From Verrucomicrobiota bacterium (GTDB taxonomy: Bacteria > Verrucomicrobiota > Verrucomicrobiia > Limisphaerales > UBA11358): a stretch of DNA of 14,446 bases. Location of the stretch: NCBI GenBank assembly GCA_021323835.1, contig JAJPKI010000078.1, positions 1-14,446 of the forward strand, in the 5' to 3' direction. How positions within the stretch are numbered: the first letter of the stretch is position 1; each line of letters begins with the position of its first letter. Under the pieces are notes generated by a model, which worked only from the letters and a program-made list of their open reading frames with translations, searched no databases and was not told the origin of the DNA. This document shows, piece by piece, positions 13,561 through 14,446 of the stretch. Made by a program: the position numbers and the translations under genes.

Positions 13561-14446
13561 ATGGCAGCCATCGTTTCCAATTTTAGCACGCGCCGTAATC
13601 GTCGTCGTCCGACGAGCGAGCCGGCATTTGTGCGCTGGCTGCTGATTTTCAGCGCGCTGGCATTTCTCGGAATTTTTCTCGTTGTGCCGCTCGTCGCCGT
13701 TTTCGTCAACGCATTTCAAAAAGGCGTCGGCTATTATTTTCACACGCTGGCCGACCCGTTTGTTTTGAGTTCAATCAAATTAACATTGCTCACCGCGGCA
13801 ATTGCTGTTCCGCTCAACTGCATTTTTGGCGTCGCGGCGGCATGGGCGATTACTAAATTCGATTTTCGTTGGAAAAATATTTTAATCACGATGATTGATT
13901 TGCCGTTTTCGGTTTCGCCGGTGATTTCCGGTTTGATTTACGTTTTGGTTTTTGGCGCGCAAGGCTGGATGGGCCTTTATGAAAATGCCGACCATCCGTG
14001 GCTTCCGTGGTTCCAAAATTGGCTGAACGCGCATGATTTCAAAATCATTTTCGCCGTGCCGGGAATTGTTTTGGCGACGATGTTCGTGACCTTTCCGTTC
14101 GTCGCGCGCGAATTGATTCCGCTGATGCAGGCGCAAGGCCGCAGCGAAGAAGAAGCCGCGCGGACGCTCGGCGCGCGCGGGTGGCAAACATTTTGGCGCG
14201 TGACGCTGCCGAACATCAAATGGGGTTTGCTTTACGGCGTGATTTTGTGCAACGCTCGCGCGATGGGCGAATTCGGCGCGGTCTCGGTCGTGAGCGGACA
14301 TATTCAAGGCAAAACGAACACGATGCCTCTGCAAATCGAGGCGCTGAACAACGGCTACAATCAAACCGGCGCGTTTGCGCTGGCGTCGCTGCTGACGCTC
14401 CTCGCGCTGGTGACAATAGTTTTGAAAGCGTGGGTTGAAAACAAAA
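13561..14446 (+). CDS. cysW: Sulfate ABC transporter permease CysW, 3' end cut by the window
   Basis: The partner permease of CysT. It starts with ATG one base after the cysT stop and stays open for 295 codons to the right edge; the family is about 290 residues, so only a short C-terminal tail is missing. The N-terminus is basic (RRNRRR at 11-16), followed by helix 1 at about 25-48. Family blocks are IKLTLLTAAIAVPLNCIFG (72-90), IDLPFSVSPVISGLIYVLVF (112-131), VPGIVLATMFVTFPFVAREL (166-185), the EAA loop EEEAARTLGARGWQTFWRVT (196-215) and NARAMGEFGAVSVVSGHIQG (231-250). A short extra stretch (about 139-153, around ENADHPWLPWFQNW) lies in the loop corresponding to the CysT insertion. The gene for the ATPase CysA is expected next, outside the window. 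Confidence 0.93.
   Translation, partial: MAAIVSNFSTRRNRRRPTSEPAFVRWLLIFSALAFLGIFLVVPLVAVFVNAFQKGVGYYFHTLADPFVLSSIKLTLLTAAIAVPLNCIFGVAAAWAITKFDFRWKNILITMIDLPFSVSPVISGLIYVLVFGAQGWMGLYENADHPWLPWFQNWLNAHDFKIIFAVPGIVLATMFVTFPFVARELIPLMQAQGRSEEEAARTLGARGWQTFWRVTLPNIKWGLLYGVILCNARAMGEFGAVSVVSGHIQGKTNTMPLQIEALNNGYNQTGAFALASLLTLLALVTIVLKAWVENK

Noticed and set aside
13882..14364. A 160-codon minus-strand frame
   Set aside because: Antisense to cysW, which matches its family throughout.

Overview
The window looks like chromosomal DNA from an environmental Gram-negative bacterium. An outer-membrane porin with a signal peptide and a C-terminal Phe shows a diderm envelope. A Verrucomicrobiota-type genome (Pedosphaera/Limisphaerales-like) is my best guess, from the style of GluRS, PilT and TrpE, the scarcity of Shine-Dalgarno sequences and the gene mix. 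This is inference, not proof. I see no tRNA, rRNA, CRISPR array, transposase or phage gene.

Left part (1-4299). On the minus strand, gltX (glutamyl-tRNA synthetase) is followed after 11 bases by a gene of unknown function that runs off the left edge; it has no stop inside the window and is easy to miss. Divergent from gltX, two glycosyltransferase genes 3 bases apart (a GT2 family enzyme and a GT32/capsular-type enzyme) probably form a surface-polysaccharide operon. They converge on a minus-strand pair: trpE and a 46-aa cysteine-rich protein coupled to it by an ATGA overlap.

Middle part (4296-8377). On the minus strand, mtnP (methylthioadenosine phosphorylase) is coupled by a TAATG junction to a small membrane-anchored protein of unknown function, followed by trpE. 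On the plus strand a lone pilT (twitching ATPase) starts divergently from mtnP.

Right part (8374-14446) is the most coherent block and reads as one sulfate-uptake regulon: an Rrf2-family regulator with three cysteines, a TTGACA-N16-CATAAT promoter overlaid by a perfect 10-bp inverted repeat, a YezD/DUF2292 small protein, an OprO/OprP-type porin, a periplasmic sulfate-binding protein, an M14-type zinc hydrolase, and the CysT and CysW permeases, the last cut by the right edge. The ATPase CysA probably lies just beyond. The suggested model is that sulfate crosses the outer membrane through the porin, is captured by Sbp and is imported by CysT/CysW/CysA, while the Rrf2 protein represses the operon by binding the inverted repeat. 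A closely similar site (15 of 18 bases identical) lies directly before the rrf2 start codon, suggesting autoregulation.

The main oddities are the hydrolase inside the sulfate operon, a roughly 42-residue His/Trp-rich insertion in CysT with a shorter insertion at the same place in CysW, a GluRS lacking the usual cysteine-containing segment of its catalytic domain, a strong hairpin after sbp, and the small Cys-rich protein tied to trpE.
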